Part shown: positions 35,815-44,690 of the stretch, one piece after another
How positions within the stretch are numbered: the first letter of the stretch is position 1
Layout: each line of letters opens with the position of its first letter
NCBI GenBank assembly: GCA_016716135.1
Contig: JADJWX010000011.1
Location: 186,001 to 250,000 of the forward strand
Length of the DNA: 64,000 bases
Origin: Lewinellaceae bacterium
GTDB taxonomy: Bacteria; Bacteroidota; Bacteroidia; Chitinophagales; Saprospiraceae
Direction of reading: 5' to 3'
Notes under the pieces: generated by a model
Told to the model about the DNA's origin: nothing
Database searches by the model: none
What the model saw: the letters and a program-made list of their open reading frames with translations, nothing else
Made by a program: the position numbers and the translations under genes

Positions 35815-37239
35815 ATGTTCATGCACTTTTTGTACAATCTGGCGATCCGGCTCATGTGTTTCGCCCTCCGGCTGGCCGCTGTTTTTCATCCCAAGGCACG
35901 CGCCTGGGTAACCGGTCGCCGAAACTGGCGGGCACGCTACCAGGACGCATTCCAAAAAACCGGCAAGGTGCTCTGGGTACATGTCGCCTCGTTGGGCGAG
36001 TTCGAGCAGGGCCGGCCGGTCATTGAGGCATTCCGGGAAAAGCATCCGGGCTGGCAAATTGTGTTGTCGTTTTTTTCGCCGTCCGGTTATGCGATCCGAA
36101 AAAATTACCCGCACGCCGATTTGGTCTGTTACCTGCCCGCCGATACCCGCCGCAATGCGCGCGATTTCCTGGACATTATCCAGCCCGATCTGGTCATTTT
36201 TGTCAAATACGAGTTTTGGGCAAATATGCTGTTTGCGCTAAAAAACCACAGGGTCCCTACCCTGCTGGTGTCGGCGCTTTTCCGGCCCGGGCAACCTTTT
36301 TTCCGTTGGTACGGCGGTTTTTGGCGCCAAATACTCGGCTGCTTCGGGCATATTTTTTCACAAAATGAATACTCGGCGCGGTTGCTCCGGAATGCCGGGT
36401 TTCAAAACATTACCGTGGCCGGTGATACGCGCATAGACCGGGTATTGCGCCTGGCGGAAGAGGTAAAGAAAAATGCGGTAGTGGAGGCGTTTTTGTCGGC
36501 CCCATCCCCTCCCACACCGCAGCCGCGGAAGGAAGCCTCCTCTTTTGAACAAGTACATTTTTCAGATGATAATCTAATTTTTCCACCTGCGAAGGAACAG
36601 GAAATCCCATTTCCCGAACACAGCAAGTATCCTGAGGGCAAGCCCCCCTCCCCCCGGGGGGAGAGGATGGGGGTGGGGTCTACCCTGATCGCCGGAAGCA
36701 CCTGGCCCGAAGACGAAGCGCTGTTGCTGCCGCTGCTGGACGACCCGGCGTTTGCAGCCCTGCACATGATCGTTGCCCCGCACGAACCCTCTGAAAAACA
36801 CCTGGCGCAGCTCACAGCCCATCTGACCCAACCTTATCTGCGCTATTCCGCTTGTGTAAACGGGGAAGCCATACCCGACAGTACCCGCTTGTTGCTGATC
36901 GACAATGTCGGTTTGCTGAATACCTTATATGCCTATGGCCGGGTGGCCTATATCGGCGGCGGTTTTGGTAAGGGCATCCACAACACCCTGGAGCCGGCGG
37001 CATTTGGTTTGCCCATACTGTTCGGCCCGAAATACGAAAAATTCGAGGAGGCCCGGCAATTTGTGGCGCGCGGCGGCGCATTCCCGGTGCGCACAGCGGC
37101 GGAGTTGGCCGATGCCCTGCGCAAGCTTCAGGACCCGGAGTGCTATGCAAAGGCTTCCCGGGCAGTAAAGGCCTTTTTGGAAGAAAACCGCGGCGCCACC
37201 GATACGGTATTAAACCATCTGATGGCGCTGCATTTTTAA
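35815..37239 (+). CDS. waaA: 3-deoxy-D-manno-octulosonic-acid (Kdo) transferase with in-frame palindromic insert
   Basis: This is the GT30 enzyme that adds Kdo to lipid A at the inner membrane. The N-terminal helix (LYNLAIRLMCFALRL), ARYQDAFQKTGKVLWVHVASLGEFEQGRP, VFVKYEFWANM-type motif (VIFVKYEFWANMLF) and C-terminal IAGSTWPEDEALLLPLL, GRVAYIGGGFGKGIHNTLEPAAFGLPILFGP are all present. Between FLSAPS and TLIAGSTW, roughly residues 229-289, lies about 60 residues of low-complexity, Pro-rich sequence not expected in the family. The DNA there (about 36500-36680) is a variant of the 140-bp palindromic element seen at 24229 and 27418. Without it the length (~415) is normal. The frame stays open. 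ATG 35815 is preferred; 35821 is also possible. Confidence 0.95.
   Translation: MFMHFLYNLAIRLMCFALRLAAVFHPKARAWVTGRRNWRARYQDAFQKTGKVLWVHVASLGEFEQGRPVIEAFREKHPGWQIVLSFFSPSGYAIRKNYPHADLVCYLPADTRRNARDFLDIIQPDLVIFVKYEFWANMLFALKNHRVPTLLVSALFRPGQPFFRWYGGFWRQILGCFGHIFSQNEYSARLLRNAGFQNITVAGDTRIDRVLRLAEEVKKNAVVEAFLSAPSPPTPQPRKEASSFEQVHFSDDNLIFPPAKEQEIPFPEHSKYPEGKPPSPRGERMGVGSTLIAGSTWPEDEALLLPLLDDPAFAALHMIVAPHEPSEKHLAQLTAHLTQPYLRYSACVNGEAIPDSTRLLLIDNVGLLNTLYAYGRVAYIGGGFGKGIHNTLEPAAFGLPILFGPKYEKFEEARQFVARGGAFPVRTAAELADALRKLQDPECYAKASRAVKAFLEENRGATDTVLNHLMALHF
36500..36680. repeat. Palindromic element copy C, inserted in frame in waaA
   Basis: The right half (GAGGGCAAGCCCCCCTCCCC at 36634-36653, then GGATGGGGGTGGGGTC to 36680) is nearly identical to copies A and B. 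The left end keeps GCCCCATCCCCTCCC (36499-36513). The interior is unrelated and longer, giving about 180 bases, a multiple of three to within the uncertainty of the borders, without a stop in the waaA frame. Confidence 0.75.
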
Positions 37240-37328
37240 CAACACCGCCTATTTTCCAAGCAGTTTTCCTACCTTCGCGGCGCTTTTTACAACAATTCTT
37301 CCCTAATAGTTAAATTACAATACAATCC

Positions 37329-38594
37329 ATGCAAGGATCCACGATTACCATCAAAAAGGGCAAGCTGAAAGTCCCCAACGATCCCATCATCCCCTTCATT
37401 GAAGGCGACGGCATTGGCCCGGATATCTGGGCTGCCTCGGTGCGCGTATTTGACGCCGCCGTTGAAAAATCGTTCAAAGGCAAAAAGAAAATCGTGTGGC
37501 GCGAAGTGCTGGCCGGTGAGAAAGCCTTTAATAAAACCCAAAGCTGGCTCCCTCAGGAAACCCTCGACATCATCAAAGAATACAAAGTAGCGATCAAAGG
37601 GCCCCTGACTACGCCTGTGGGCGGCGGCATCCGTTCGCTCAACGTGGCCCTGCGGCAACAACTCGACCTGTACGCCTGCGTGCGCCCGGTCCGGTGGTTC
37701 CGCGGCGTGCCCAGCCCGGTCAAACAGCCCGGCCTGGTGGACATGGTGATCTTCCGCGAAAACACCGAAGACATCTACGCCGGAATCGAATACATGGCCG
37801 GCACCCCGGAGTGCGACAAAATGGTCCGCTTTCTCCAGCAGGAAATGGGCACAAAAAATATCCGCTTCCCGAATACCTCGTCCATTGGTATCAAACCGGT
37901 GTCGATCGAAGGTACCGAACGCCTCGTGCGGTCGGCCATAGAATATGCCCTGCAATACAAACGCCAATCAGTAACCCTGGTGCACAAGGGCAACATCATG
38001 AAATTTACCGAGGGCAAATTCAAAGACTGGGGTTATGCCCTGGCCGAGCGCGAATACGGCAACCAGGTGTTTACCTGGGCACAATACGACCGGATCAAGG
38101 CGGAAAAAGGCGAAGCGGCAGCAAATAAGGCACAGGATGAAGCCCTGGCCGTCGGCAAACTCCTGATCAAAGACGTGATTGCCGACGCCTTCCTGCAGCA
38201 AATCCTGCTGCGCCCGGCTGAGTACGACGTGGTGGCTACGCTGAACCTCAACGGCGACTACCTCTCCGATGCCCTGGCTGCCCAGGTGGGCGGTATTGGG
38301 ATTGCACCGGGCGCCAACATCAACTACGTAAGCGGCCACGCGATTTTCGAAGCCACCCACGGTACTGCGCCGAAATATGCCGGTCAGGACAAAGTGAACC
38401 CGGCCTCAGTAATCCTTTCCGGGGTGATGATGTTTGAATACATGGGCTGGACGCGCACGGCAAAACTGATCGTCCGCGGCCTGGAGCGGGCTATCCGGAA
38501 AAAAAGGGTGACCTATGATTTCGAGCGTTTGATGAAAGGCGCCACCAAACTGAAATGTTCGGAGTTTGGCGACGAGATTATCCGGAACATGTAG
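37329..38594 (+). CDS. icd: Isocitrate dehydrogenase (NADP-dependent)
   Basis: The 421-residue enzyme converts isocitrate to 2-oxoglutarate and CO2 in the TCA cycle. It follows the E. coli Icd type: IPFIEGDGIGPDIW, TTPVGGGIRSLNVALRQ (with the active-site serine that AceK phosphorylates in E. coli), FRENTEDIYAGIEY, SVTLVHKGNIMKFTEG, DVVATLNLNGDYLSDALAAQ and HGTAPKYAGQDKVNP. The Lys-Tyr after HGTAP is the NADP-preferring signature. Length matches E. coli (416). It is monocistronic with a strong terminator 28 bases after the stop. Confidence 0.97.
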   Translation: MQGSTITIKKGKLKVPNDPIIPFIEGDGIGPDIWAASVRVFDAAVEKSFKGKKKIVWREVLAGEKAFNKTQSWLPQETLDIIKEYKVAIKGPLTTPVGGGIRSLNVALRQQLDLYACVRPVRWFRGVPSPVKQPGLVDMVIFRENTEDIYAGIEYMAGTPECDKMVRFLQQEMGTKNIRFPNTSSIGIKPVSIEGTERLVRSAIEYALQYKRQSVTLVHKGNIMKFTEGKFKDWGYALAEREYGNQVFTWAQYDRIKAEKGEAAANKAQDEALAVGKLLIKDVIADAFLQQILLRPAEYDVVATLNLNGDYLSDALAAQVGGIGIAPGANINYVSGHAIFEATHGTAPKYAGQDKVNPASVILSGVMMFEYMGWTRTAKLIVRGLERAIRKKRVTYDFERLMKGATKLKCSEFGDEIIRNM

Positions 38595-38621
38595 TCAACT
38601 CCTGGCTTGTTCAAGTACTTG

Positions 38622-38661
38622 CGGTCCTGCAACTGTTGTCAGTTGCAGGACCGTTTTCTTT
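38622..38661 (+). terminator. Rho-independent terminator of icd
   Basis: CGGTCCTGCAACTG at 38622-38635 pairs exactly with CAGTTGCAGGACCG at 38640-38653 around a TTGT loop, followed by TTTTCTTTC. Confidence 0.95.
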
Positions 38662-38799
38662 CAGAGAAGACGCAGGCGATTACCCTGGTAGAAACATAAA
38701 GCAACTAAAAATTCTATCTATTTCGGGCTTCCGATAGAATTTCAGCAATACCGGCCGGTTTTTGGCATCTTTCTTCAAACTTCCTTACTCTAACTTTTT

Positions 38800-39432
38800 A
38801 TAAAAAAGTTTGCCGGTTTTGATATTTCTCAACGGCGTGGCGATTTATTCGGTGGCTTAACTGCCGGAATCGTTGCGCTGCCGTTGGCGCTGGCTTTTGG
38901 TTTACAATCGGGGCTGAGCGCTGCGGCAGGCATCTACGGCGCTATTTTCCTCAGTTTTTTCGCTGCCCTTTTTGGTGGTACAAGCACCCAGATATCCGGC
39001 CCCACAGCGCCAATGACTGCGGTAAGCATGGTAGTCATCGCCAGTATTATTGCGTCGATGGAAGGCGAAATTATCAACCGGATCGGCGATAAAGTGTACA
39101 TCAGGCACCCGGACGGCCCCCTGTTTTTCGGTTTTGCCTCGCGGTCTCAGGACATGATAAAAGCCATGCCCGATATCAGCGTGGTCATTATCCGGATGGA
39201 TAAAGTACCCTTTGTCGACTAGTCCGGACTGTACGCCATGGAAGATGCCGTTATGGATCTGCAGGCGCAAAATATCAAAGTGGTTTTCACCGACCTGCAC
39301 GGGCAACCGCTTGATATGTTCGAGCGCTTCAACCTGATTCCGGGCCTGGTAGAACGGGAATACTGTTTCGACGACTTCAATACCTGCTCAATTTGGCTGG
39401 AAGGATATCTTAAAGCCAACCACAACCTGTAG
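38800..39432 (+). pseudogene. Decayed SulP-family anion transporter (start lost, core deleted, nonsense codon)
   Basis: The frame reads KKFAGFDISQRRGDLFGG then TAGIVALPLALAFGLQSGLS and FGGTSTQISGPTAPMTAVSM, the start of a SulP transporter with its first two or three helices. After SMEGEI it jumps directly to NRIGDKVYIRHPDGPLFFG, the beginning of the C-terminal STAS domain, so about 350 residues of membrane domain are missing. An in-frame TAG at 39220 interrupts the STAS domain (DKVPFVD-stop-SGLYAMEDA, where a Gln is usual), and the same frame then continues to 39432. The expected initiation codon position (38800) is ATA. Three independent lesions make a functional product very unlikely. Confidence 0.88.
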
Positions 39433-39554
39433 CCGGAAAATATTTCAGCAAAACATTAGCAGCTTTTGTGACCTGTATCATCGGATTTTTTAGTGCAGGC
39501 GCTGAACTTTAGCGCCCGTCCTGAAACTAAAATCGTTCACAAAATCCCGATATT

Positions 39555-39818
39555 ATGCTTTGTCCGGTCTGTAAAAAAAGTTTGACGAATACCACTCGCA
39601 GCGGCGTTGAAATTGATTATTGCCCAAACTGCCGCGGCGTCTGGCTTGACCGGGGCGAGTTGGAAAAAATTATCGCCCGCAGTATAGCGCAGCCGTCCGA
39701 CGCAACGGCTGAAAACCTTAAAATGTCCGGCGGACAAAAGATGGAACGTTTCCAGGTCTATCCACCGGTAGATGCGCTGCGCCAAAAACACTTTTTGGAA
39801 GAAGTGTTTGACTGGTAA
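39555..39818 (+). CDS. Small TFIIB-type zinc-ribbon protein
   Basis: The 87-residue product begins MLCPVCKKSLTNTTRSGVEI then DYCPNCRGVWLDRGELEKI, giving CxxC...CxxC zinc-binding knuckles and the family's C-terminal GVWLDRGEL motif. Such proteins are widespread in bacteria, of unknown function. It lies between the SulP remnant and the amidase gene and ends with a charged helix (KMERFQVYPPVDALRQKHF). Confidence 0.9.
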   Translation: MLCPVCKKSLTNTTRSGVEIDYCPNCRGVWLDRGELEKIIARSIAQPSDATAENLKMSGGQKMERFQVYPPVDALRQKHFLEEVFDW

Positions 39819-39977
39819 AGCCGGTATGCCGGCCCTGTTAATTCAAAGGGTATGGCGCGCCTGGCGCCGCTTCTTTTGTTTCCTCCATGTTTTTCCCAAC
39901 ATTTGCCCTGGCTTCTGTGTGCTGCCAGGGCAATAGTGCTTCCCGGCCAACAGGAACCTGTTAAACAACCACCCACC

Positions 39978-41443
39978 ATGACAATCGACGAATACCGGCA
40001 ACACGATGCCCTCGGGCTCGCAGCACTGGTCCAAAAAGGCGACATTACCCCGGTGGAACTGCTCGACCTGGCCATCCAGCGCATTGAGGCGGTTAACCCG
40101 GAACTCAATGCCGTGATCCACTTCCGCTTCGATCAGGCGCGCGCCGAAGCCAAAACCGTGGACCGCAAGGCGCCCTTTGCCGGGGTGCCTTTTTTGGTAA
40201 AAGACCTGGGCATGGAGATCCAGGGCATGCCGATGTGCGTAGGCAGCAAGGGCTACCGGGATTATGTTTCGGGACAAGACAGTTTCGTGGTCCGAAAAAT
40301 GAAACGCGCCGGTTTGCTCATTTTGGGAAAAACCAACACGCCCGAATTTGGCCTTACCCCCTTCACCGAGCCCAAACTTTTTGGTCCCACCAAAAACCCC
40401 TGGAACCCCGAACATTCCCCCGGAGGCTCAAGCGGAGGTTCGGCAGCGGCCGTGGCGGCAGGCATGGTACCGCTGGCAACTGCCAACGACGGCGGCGGCA
40501 GCATCCGCATGCCGGCGGCATGTTGCGGTTTGTTCGGGCTGAAACCGACCCGGGGCCGGGTGTCGTGGTCGGCCCTGGAAGGCGAAATGTGGTCGGGGGC
40601 CGCTGTTGAAAATTGTGTGAGCCGGACGGTACGCGATTCGGCAGCTTATCTCGATGTCATTCAAGGCGCCGCCCCCGGCGATCCTTACGTAATCGCCCCG
40701 CCCAAACGACCATACCTGGATGAAGTAACGGCGGCGCCCGGCAACTCCGCATCGGCTGGTCGGGTGCGCACACGCTCGGCCTGCCGGTCGACGAAGCCTG
40801 CCTGAAAGGCCTGCAAAACGCCGTGGAAGCGCTTCAACATGCCGGCCATAACGTGGAGGAAGTGGCACTCCCCTACCGCAAGGAAGATCTTACCGAAGCA
40901 TTCCTGGTGGTCGTAGCCGGCGAAACGGCGGCCGGCCTTGATCTCATGGGTGAATACCTGGGCCGGAAGGTGCGCCCCTCCGATGTGGAGCCCGGCACCT
41001 ATGCCCTGAACCTGTTGGGCCGCGCTTTCAGCGCCGGCGATTATGCTTTCGCAAAACACAAATGGGGCGTCATTACCCGCCGCGTCGCTGAATTTCACGA
41101 AAAATTCGACTTGTTGGTCACCCCTACCCTGGCCCAGCGCCCTATCCGGATCGGGGCCTTGCAACCCACGGCCGCGGAAGATCGCATCATGGCCGTTATC
41201 AATGCCCTGGGCCTCGGCAGCGCTGTAAAAGCCACCATCAACCAATTGGCGGAAAAAATTTATGGCTACATGCCCTGGACCGCGCTGGCCAACCTGACCG
41301 GGCAACCGTCTATGTCGATGCCGTTTCATTGGACGGCGGAAAATTTGCCCATCGGGATCATGTTCACTGCCCGCATGAACGAGGAAGACTTGCTCTACCG
41401 GCTGGCCGGCCAATTGGAGCCCGTGGCGCACTTCAGAATGTAG
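39978..41443 (+). pseudogene. Amidase-signature family enzyme, disrupted by a single-base frameshift
   Basis: The N-terminal part (39978 to about 40742) has the amidase signature with the Ser-cisSer-Lys triad: VPFLVKDLG, HSPGGSSGGSAAAVAAG and TANDGGGSIRMPAACCGLFGLKPTRG. The frame then runs into unrelated residues and a stop at 40805. The reading continues one frame over from about 40742 (LRIGWSGAHTLGLPVDEACL, GETAAGLDL, TPTLAQRP, GQPSMSMPFHW) to 41443. An expected Lys codon AAA appears as AA (GGCAACTCC for GGCAAACTCC), so one A seems missing near 40743. It is either a recent inactivation or a sequencing error. Upstream ATG choice: 39978 gives the family start MTIDEYRQHDALG. Confidence 0.85.
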
Positions 41444-41527
41444 ATTTTCACCGGGAATGACGGCTTCCACCCGAAATGATATTTAACCAGAAACCTGGAA
41501 AGCAGTAACTTTCAAACCAAAAAAAGT

Positions 41528-42433
41528 ATGCAACCAACCTGGAACGGCGTTTACCCGGCCGTCACGACTCAATTCAAAGAAAACGGCGACCTGGATATCC
41601 CCGCATTTCAACACAACCTGCGCGTTCAATTGGAAGCCGGTGTGCATGGGCTGATCATCGGCGGCTCGCTCGGCGAATCCAGCACTCTCACCCACGACGA
41701 GCGTGTCGAATTGCTGCGCGCGGCCAAAAATATCGCGTCAGGCAAAGTCCCCGTACTGCTCAACATCGCCGAAGGCTCTACCCGGCAAGCCGTCAACCTT
41801 GCCCGGCGCGCGCAGTACGATGGCGCCGACGGCCTGATGGTGCTGCCCCCGATGATGTACAAACCTACGGACGCCGAAACCGTGGCTTATTTCCGCACAG
41901 TGGCCCTGAGCACCGACCTGCCCATTTTGATCTACAACAATCCGGTGGATTACAAGGTGGAGGTTACCCCCGATATGTTCGCGGAGTTGTTGAAACTGGA
42001 AAATATCCAGGCCGTCAAGGAAAGTACCCGCGACATCTCCAATGTCACCCGGCTGCTCAACCGTTTTGGCGATCGCCTGAAAATCCTGTGCGGCGTGGAT
42101 ACGCTGGCGCTGGAAGAACTGATCATGGGCGCCCACGGCTGGGTGGCCGGCCTGGTGGATGCGTTTCCGCGTGAAACAGTGGCGATTTATAACCTGGCAA
42201 AAGCGGGCCGCATTGCGGAAGCACAGGCCATTTACCGCTGGTTTCTGCCCATCCTGGAGCTGGACATCAGCCCGCAACTCGTACAAAATATTAAACTCGC
42301 CGAGTTGATGACCGGCATGGGTACCGAACACCTGCGCCCTCCGCGCATGAAACTCGCCGGCGCCGAACGGGAGCGGGTGCGGGCAATCATTGCAGCCAGG
42401 GGTTTGAATACCGCCCGGGCAGGCCGGATTTGA
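41528..42433 (+). CDS. Dihydrodipicolinate synthase / N-acetylneuraminate lyase family protein
   Basis: The 301-residue TIM-barrel enzyme has the family Schiff-base lysine K164 (NIQAVKESTRD), the active-site Tyr136 (ILIYNNPVDYK), and the GSLGESSTLTHDERVELL loop with the Ser/Thr pair. Members cleave or condense pyruvate-type ketoacids. Because the next gene is a 4-hydroxyproline-epimerase-like racemase, the most likely role is the pyrroline-4-hydroxy-2-carboxylate deaminase step of hydroxyproline breakdown rather than lysine biosynthesis; that is inference from context. It follows the amidase gene by 84 bases. Confidence 0.85.
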   Translation: MQPTWNGVYPAVTTQFKENGDLDIPAFQHNLRVQLEAGVHGLIIGGSLGESSTLTHDERVELLRAAKNIASGKVPVLLNIAEGSTRQAVNLARRAQYDGADGLMVLPPMMYKPTDAETVAYFRTVALSTDLPILIYNNPVDYKVEVTPDMFAELLKLENIQAVKESTRDISNVTRLLNRFGDRLKILCGVDTLALEELIMGAHGWVAGLVDAFPRETVAIYNLAKAGRIAEAQAIYRWFLPILELDISPQLVQNIKLAELMTGMGTEHLRPPRMKLAGAERERVRAIIAARGLNTARAGRI

Positions 42434-43051
42434 GATGATGGGGAGGGCCGGCATGGGGATGTTAGGACGGGGTGACATGTCCAGTCGGGGCAATCAAGCG
42501 GTATGTCGTCAACCTAATTCTACTTTGTCACTGGGCTAAAAACACATCATTTTGTACAGGCTCAACAGGACAAGTAAATTTTGTCTTTGAAAAACTTGTT
42601 GCCGGAGATTCTGCTTCGATCGGGTTCGAAATAAAACTTACCCTGGCCCGTTGGCGCAATCACTTTCGAGGCAGCGATGAAATCGGGAGAAAATTCGGGC
42701 GGTTATCCAAATTACTGTCATGTCGACAAACTGGCAAATATAGGCATCTAAACTTAAAGTGACAAAGTAAGTAAGATTAAGAAATCAGAGGAGGTAGACA
42801 CTTTCAAATTGAACTTTTGACTTCTTCAAGAGCAATATCAGTTCGGGAAGTTCCTTTTAAGTCAAATTTGAAAAGTCTAATTTGAAAAGTCAAAAGTGTT
42901 CACCCACCCAAATACTTTAAATTGACGACATTAGACTGCCAGTCACCCCCTCACTTGCCCCCCTCAGCCAAACGAGAACATGAGCCCCTTAATTTGAAAT
43001 TTTTGAACATCGGTCACAACTTAGGTTAAATAGAAAACAGTTGAATTGCAC
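42434..43051. other. 618-base gap before the racemase gene, with AT-rich repeats
   Basis: Nothing gene-like is convincing (a 96-codon rightward frame at 42472 has no domain). From about 42790 to 42905 the units CTTTTGAC, TTTGAAAAGTC and their complements recur, giving an imperfect inverted repeat; part of it matches the repeat at 23608-23640. The racemase promoter probably lies in the last ~100 bases. Confidence 0.5.
42792..42905. repeat. AT-rich imperfect inverted repeat, related to that at 23608
   Basis: AGACACTTTCAAATTGAAC near 42796 is mirrored by the run ending GTCAAAAGTGTT near 42901, with a second internal copy AAGTCAAATTTGAAAAGTCT at about 42861-42880. The reverse complement of the internal part matches the 23608 copy including a GGAACT..CCC tail. 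Confidence 0.5.
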
Positions 43052-44054
43052 ATGCGCAAAACCTTCTTTTGCATCGACGCACACACCTGCGGCAACCCGG
43101 TGCGCCTCGTCGCCGGCGGCGGCCCGCTGCTCGACGGCGCCTCAATGGCCGAACGACGCCTGCATTTTCTGCGCGAATTCGACTGGATACGCCGCGGCCT
43201 CATGTTTGAACCCCGCGGCCACGATATGATGTCGGGCAGCATCCTCTACCCGCCCGCCGACCCGGAAAACGACATCGGCGTGTTATTTATCGAAACCAGC
43301 GGCTGCCTGCCCATGTGCGGGCACGGGACGATCGGCACCGTCACGATCGCGATTGAGGAAGGACTGGTGCTGCCTAAAATACCCGGACAACTGCGCCTGG
43401 AAACACCGGCCGGACTGGTGCTGGTCGAGTACCGGCAGGAAGGCAACAAAGTGAAATCTGTCAAACTGACCAATATTCCCTCCTTTTTGTACAAAGAAGA
43501 CTTGGAGGTGGAATGCCCCGACCTTGGCCTGCTCCGGGTGGACGTAGCCTATGGCGGTAATTTTTACGCCATCGTCGACCCGCAGGAAAACTTTCCCGGG
43601 CCTGGAAGCATATACCGCAGCCGACCTGATCCGCTGGAGCCCGGTGCTCCGGCAACGCTTGAACGAGCAGCACGAATTCCGGCATCCCTTGGATGCAAAT
43701 ATCAGCGGCCTGAGCCACCTGCTTTGGACCGGAAAGCCGTTGCACGCCGATTCTACTGCCCGCAATGCCGTTTTTTACGGCGACAAGGCGATCGACCGGT
43801 CGCCCTGCGGCACGGGCACTTCGGCGCGGATGGCGCAGTGGGCAGCCAAGGGACTGTTACAAGTCGGCGACGCGTTTTACCATGAAAGTATTATCGGGAG
43901 CTGCTTTACCGGACGCGTGGAGGCCGCTACATCTTGCGGGCCGTTTGCAGCGATTGTACCAAGCATTGAAGGCTGGGCGCGGGTCACAGGGTATAACACT
44001 ATAGTGATCGACGACGAGGATGATCCGTATGCGTTTGGGTTCCAGGTGGTGTAA
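43052..44054 (+). pseudogene. 4-hydroxyproline epimerase / proline racemase family, disrupted by a single-base frameshift
   Basis: The first part (to about 43600) has FFCIDAHTCGNPVRLVAGGG and the first catalytic Cys, C89 in PMCGHGTIGT. After NFPG the frame shifts: one extra C in GGGCCTGGAA (about 43601) moves the reading to a frame that runs EAYTAADLIRWSPVLRQ and carries the second catalytic Cys in RSPCGTGTSARMAQWA, then GSCFTGRVEA to the stop at 44054. The Cys-Cys pair fits an epimerase/racemase, not the Thr-containing trans-3-hydroxyproline dehydratase. Apart from the frameshift the protein looks intact, so it is either recently inactivated or a base-calling error. ATG 43052 fits the family start (MRKTFFCIDAHTCGNP). 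Confidence 0.87.
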
Positions 44055-44064
44055 AATTTGTACC

Positions 44065-44655
44065 ATGATCACTGTAAAATCATTTGCCGGAACGATAGCC
44101 GAAAATCACATCCATGAACTGGCCCGGTTGCGAATCCAAGTCTTTCGGGACTATCCCTATCTCTATGACGGCTCTATAGAATACGAACTGGACTATCTTA
44201 AAACGTATAGTTCTTCAAACGACAGTATTATCGTGATCGCGTTTGATAACGACAAGGTCATAGGCGCCTCCACAGGAATTCCAATAGAAGCGGAAACCGA
44301 GAATATAAAAGCGCCCTGGATAGCACGGGGATACAACATTCACAAAATATTCTATTTCGGTGAATCCGTACTGGACAAGGCATACCGGGGCCGGGGCATC
44401 GGCGTTCGTTTTTTCGAACACCGGGAACACTGGGCAAAAAGCCTGCGCCGGTTCGATCGGACAACTTTTTGCGGAGTAGTCCGGCCGGACAATCATCCCT
44501 TGCGGCCAGATAACTTCACCCCGCTGGATAATTTTTGGCGCAACAGGGGTTATCAAAAAACGGAAGACCTCGTCTGCAATATCAGTTGGAAAGACATCAA
44601 CGAGGCGCACGAAACCCCGAAGCCGCTGCATTTTTGGTATAAAAGCCTTGATTGA
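44065..44655 (+). CDS. GNAT-family N-acetyltransferase
   Basis: I start at ATG 44065 (MITVKSFAGTIAENHIHELARLR), 10 bases after the racemase stop; an upstream frame overlaps that gene. The 196-residue product shows a GNAT fold: first helix pair with LRIQVFRDYPYLYDGS, strand SIIVIAFDNDKVIGASTGIP and the acetyl-CoA loop AYRGRGIGVRFFEHREHW (Q/RxxGxG/A type). Substrate unknown. Close spacing suggests co-transcription with the racemase. Confidence 0.85.
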   Translation: MITVKSFAGTIAENHIHELARLRIQVFRDYPYLYDGSIEYELDYLKTYSSSNDSIIVIAFDNDKVIGASTGIPIEAETENIKAPWIARGYNIHKIFYFGESVLDKAYRGRGIGVRFFEHREHWAKSLRRFDRTTFCGVVRPDNHPLRPDNFTPLDNFWRNRGYQKTEDLVCNISWKDINEAHETPKPLHFWYKSLD

Positions 44656-44690
44656 GTTCTCTGGTAATAAAACTGTGGATCACCATCCAA

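Noticed and set aside
40735..40805. Programmed frameshift in the amidase gene
   Set aside because: No slippery heptamer or downstream structure was seen, and amidases are not known to use recoding; mutation or sequencing error is simpler.
42472..42762. Rightward 96-codon frame in the gap before the epimerase gene
   Set aside because: No domain, no plausible upstream signals, composition unlike the neighbouring genes.
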